Assembly: GCA_006969905.1 (NCBI GenBank)
Contig: CP030887.1
Location: 3,150,730-3,214,729 of the forward strand
From: Balneolaceae bacterium
GTDB taxonomy: Bacteria > Bacteroidota > Rhodothermia > Balneolales > Balneolaceae
Direction of reading: 5' to 3'
DNA length: 64,000 nt
In this document: in pieces, positions 63,301 to 64,000 of the stretch
How positions within the stretch are numbered: position 1 is the first letter of the stretch
Layout: each line of letters starts with the position of its first letter
Position numbers and translations under genes: made by a program
The notes under the pieces: model-generated
The model's database searches: none
The model's input: only the letters and a program-made list of their open reading frames with translations
Told to the model about the DNA's origin: nothing

Positions 63301-64000
63301 GCCAGGCTGGCATTGCCGGTAAGGGTTAATACCCCGTTAGTACTGTTATAGGAAGCACCAATTCCCCCCTGGGTAGTAACAGACAGTATATCTCCTGTTA
63401 AAAAACCTGAACTGATAGTAACCGTACCTGAAGCGAGTTCGGTATCATCAGCGTCAAAAATGGTCAGGGCATTATCTAAAATCACAGCCGTACCATTTTC
63501 ATTGGCTGAGGCAGTAGCAGCCGCCAATACAATACCGGGTATGGGCAGGCTGAATACGGCCAGGGCATTCTCACTTTGTCCGGAAGCATACAGGTTTAGA
63601 CTCAAAGGGTCTGTAACCATTCCTGACACTCCCGCCAGGCCATCTGTTGTGTTAACACCATCAATGCGGGCTGTTTCGATAGTAAGCATCCCGTTGGTTG
63701 TGTTACGGTTGAAAACCGTAATTGCATTATCACTCAACGCGCTGGCGTAAACATAACGTCCGTCAGGACTTGTTGCGAGGCTTCTTATACCCTGTAGAGT
63801 AGTTATGCCATTAACACCTTCTTTATGTTTTTCAAGAAAAGTAAGCTCTCCCGTTGTAATGTTTCTGGAAAAAGCCAGCAGGCTGTTTCCATTTTGTGCA
63901 CTTACATAAACATGTTCGTTATCCGGTGAAAGTACAAGCGAGGCCGGCGATAACATATCAGTAATCCCGCCCACACCATTTTGGACGGTTGAAGCTAAGG
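57342..64000 (-). CDS. giant T9SS surface protein (propeller, Calx-beta, cadherin), 5-prime end outside window
   Basis: At least 2219 codons on the minus strand; the frame is open through the right edge, so the N-terminus is missing. In order: lactonase-type beta-propeller repeats (LSPDNEHVYVSAQNG, TSPDGRYVYASALSD), beta-sandwich and Ig-like repeats, and three or four Calx-beta-like domains (each with a TITNDD-type end). Four cadherin-like domains (ENPxDxxxDNxYxVxVxATDGTN), a Big_5-like domain and two fibronectin-like domains follow. Last is the T9SS sorting domain with LKQNYPNPFNP ending KMTLIK. Acidic DxDND motifs suggest calcium binding. It is probably an adhesin or matrix protein. No catalytic domain was seen. 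Confidence 0.88.
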   Translation of the reverse strand, partial: LASTVQNGVGGITDMLSPASLVLSPDNEHVYVSAQNGNSLLAFSRNITTGELTFLEKHKEGVNGITTLQGIRSLATSPDGRYVYASALSDNAITVFNRNTTNGMLTIETARIDGVNTTDGLAGVSGMVTDPLSLNLYASGQSENALAVFSLPIPGIVLAAATASANENGTAVILDNALTIFDADDTELASGTVTISSGFLTGDILSVTTQGGIGASYNSTNGVLTLTGNASLADYQATLRTLTYQAGDDPSITDGETANRTVQLKVSDGTNESAASEIEITVNGQSLPIVTSIVRQSPTDSLTNASSVTFRVTFNKDVTNISAADFAISGAGAGGTAAISGFSTQTVDSVFDVTVSTINTDGELDLDFAGGQDITDTTGNAFAGTINSEEVYAIDQAAPTITITTPIEGDDAVNASEDNDVTISGTTSGAEDGQTVTVIFNDGSNPTVQVTGTVSGNAWAATDADISGLDEGNITVTADVSDVAGNSATQASETILLDRTAPTISSVTSSTANGTYNAGDIIAIQVIFNEAVVVTGTPQLTLETGGVDQVVDYSSGSGTDTLNFSYTVQTGDVSADLDYINTSALSAGTSIRDNAGNDATLTLPTPGASGSLGNNKALVIDGEPTVTLSVDNSSIAEASGTATLTATLSAISTTDVTVTIGYSGTAVNGTDYNNTASTSIVVSAGQISADAAVIITATQDADSEGNETIIAEITGVTNGSEDGVQSETITIIDDDAVQFSVNDTSVTEGNSGTAILTFTVSLNNAATSTVTVDYALSDGTATTADNDYINTSGTLTFNSGEGSKTVDVNVPGDEVVEAAETFVLTLSNNTGLSFIADTTGTGTITNDDQAVVTIADVAASEGSGTAILTLVTDKAVDGGFGVDVSTGDSTATTVDNDYTALNSETVTFTGSAGETKQVVVTLVNDSKVEADEIVKLSMSGLNPVKVASGDIDITDGALLTITNDDQAVLTIADVNGNEDDGAITVTATLDNPVDGGFTVDVSTEDSSATIANNDYTALINETLTFTGTSGETQQFNITPVADEAVEDDEIVALVFSNLSTALDVDISSKGFVTIKNDDNAPVFASDDSVEVAENQTLVVTVTATDMDPGMSIQYSIVGGDDQALFNIDAGSGELTFKAAPDFENPGDANTDNDYKVIVQATDGTNQVSQDMVITVTDTDDITPVFTSLNEFSVQENETTIATVTATDGDATSTVTFEISDGADSTFFDINSQTGALTFKQGADYENPSDSDSNNKYQVQLTATDGTNSVTQEVTVTVTDENEFSPVFSSDEEITLAENTIDVITVTATDADTADTITYSIAAASDGSQFNIAGSTGVLTFVTAPDFENPADIGADNVYNLEVIASDGSNNTSQQLTIIITDVNEFTPVITSSSSAFVYEGVSVGTVVTTVTSSDEDGDSEVSYSISSNVNPNGNGTETFAIDASSGVITLADPDDLDKNTNPELMIEVTANDGLFDTTQTITIAVLSPPVAESFIPVNGAEDIALSGTVSVTFDQNVQVADLSGITITDENSVSISGISSGLSDSTINITYQGLNNLTQYTVTVPAGAVQNADGISNLEAQWQFTTIVEAPSQVVLLAPINSDGSVPVNPAFAWESIERAESAIFQITTDSLFVENVTELSGFTATQLTLTSALEYYQTYYWRVRGVNKAAAGPWSETGKFITEAEVPGLIFPSDEATGISTAPNIQWNSPHTETLYQFQSAAESTFQNVLQDQTIAQTNIQLSALAADEEYFWRVRVNDAVTSSEWSEVRSFTTRPEPVVIEDDPVVVNISFGDTTSSGQQTDREVVQTDYRMVGLPGTDRIRLDEFFEGPYRDAWRAFIETGDDLEFYDEYTPEDERFVFVPGLGFWVLSTEIVAGQYTFTGVETDENDSYGITMHPGWNIIANPYQSPVEWELVREFNDITGELYGYEEEFLTVDTMEVLKGYYYYNAPELNMDTLYIPYTGFDQRGIEDEDNTISTKNVPRLLVEAKLNNGIKHDIEILYSDTLQQHQGQLKSYHPDLQFARTGMVMSKEKESREKLSRSLSTYNPEGEEFFLEIKGKVGSNITWTPDFRKLPDEAAILLINDVTKESRILKHGEEFRIKISEPTSSFKMFVGDRSYLQEIEETLLPNQIVLKQNYPNPFNPATTINYALTEDAEVRLDVYDILGRLVTTLVNDRQKAGWHKVRFDGSAFSSGVYFYRLHAGKDFRLGKMTLIK

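Noticed and set aside
57342-63974. Complete 2210-codon gene beginning at 63974
   Set aside because: The GTG at 63974 is inside a propeller repeat and the frame stays open to base 64000, so the true start lies outside the window.

Overview
The window looks like chromosome from a marine, moderately AT-rich, Gram-negative bacterium of the Balneolota/Rhodothermota/Bacteroidota group. A Balneolaceae member (Balneola or Gracilimonas type) is my best guess. Evidence: three very different secreted proteins end in the same type IX secretion (T9SS) sorting domain with an NYPNPFNP signature; there is a 58-residue histone H1-like protein; lipoproteins carry Bacteroidota-style signal sequences; and a triple-tyrosine propeller regulator is present. 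No rRNA, tRNA, CRISPR array, transposase or prophage gene was seen.

Layout. 0-5.4 kb: two related putative outer-membrane proteins (the first cut by the window edge), a cupin/truncated-haemoglobin pair, a TrkH/KtrB potassium channel, PPK2, a repeat lipoprotein whose reading frame breaks at an exact A AAA AAG slippery heptamer, and an RluA-type pseudouridine synthase. 5.4-11.3 kb: an LCMT-type methyltransferase, an alpha/beta hydrolase-rmuC pair, an osmoprotectant ABC transporter with a fused binding protein and permease, and a 67-residue protein with a PIDGG-helix-basic tail. 11.4-18.4 kb: a T9SS cargo, 3-hydroxybutyryl-CoA dehydrogenase, a four-helix-bundle protein between inverted repeats, and a penicillin-acylase family Ntn hydrolase. 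18.5-25.8 kb: a likely cell-wall turnover/salvage region (GH3-serine hydrolase fusion, two-domain cytidine deaminase, possible amino-acid-kinase-like protein, histone H1-like protein, class A beta-lactamase-like lipoprotein, VanX-type dipeptidase, two NTF2-like exported proteins). 25.8-30.3 kb: a HisKA_2 sensor kinase, an aldo/keto reductase and a radical SAM protein. 30.4-34.1 kb: a probable copper-acquisition operon whose TonB-dependent receptor carries the CxxxM and HxM pairs known from Pseudomonas OprC.

34.1-55.1 kb, all on the minus strand, is a beta-1,3-glucan (laminarin) utilisation locus: regulator, CBM-rich T9SS protein, two cytosolic GH17-type enzymes, an MFS sugar transporter, a GH30 lipoprotein, a GH17-type lipoprotein, a GH149/GH94-type phosphorylase, a GH16 laminarinase lipoprotein, a glycan-binding lipoprotein, and first in the operon a protein joining a clan GH-A glycosidase domain to what looks like an outer-membrane beta-barrel. 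No SusC/SusD pair is present. Proposed flow: CBM proteins and GH16, GH30 and GH17 lipoproteins bind and cut glucan at the surface or in the periplasm, the barrel fusion may admit or process chains at the outer membrane, the MFS carrier imports short oligosaccharides, and cytosolic GH17 enzymes and the phosphorylase yield glucose and glucose-1-phosphate.

55.5-64 kb: a 599-residue exported protein followed by a very large T9SS surface protein (beta-propeller, Calx-beta, cadherin and fibronectin-like domains) that runs off the right edge. Degenerate palindromic intergenic repeats of at least three types occur throughout the left half.
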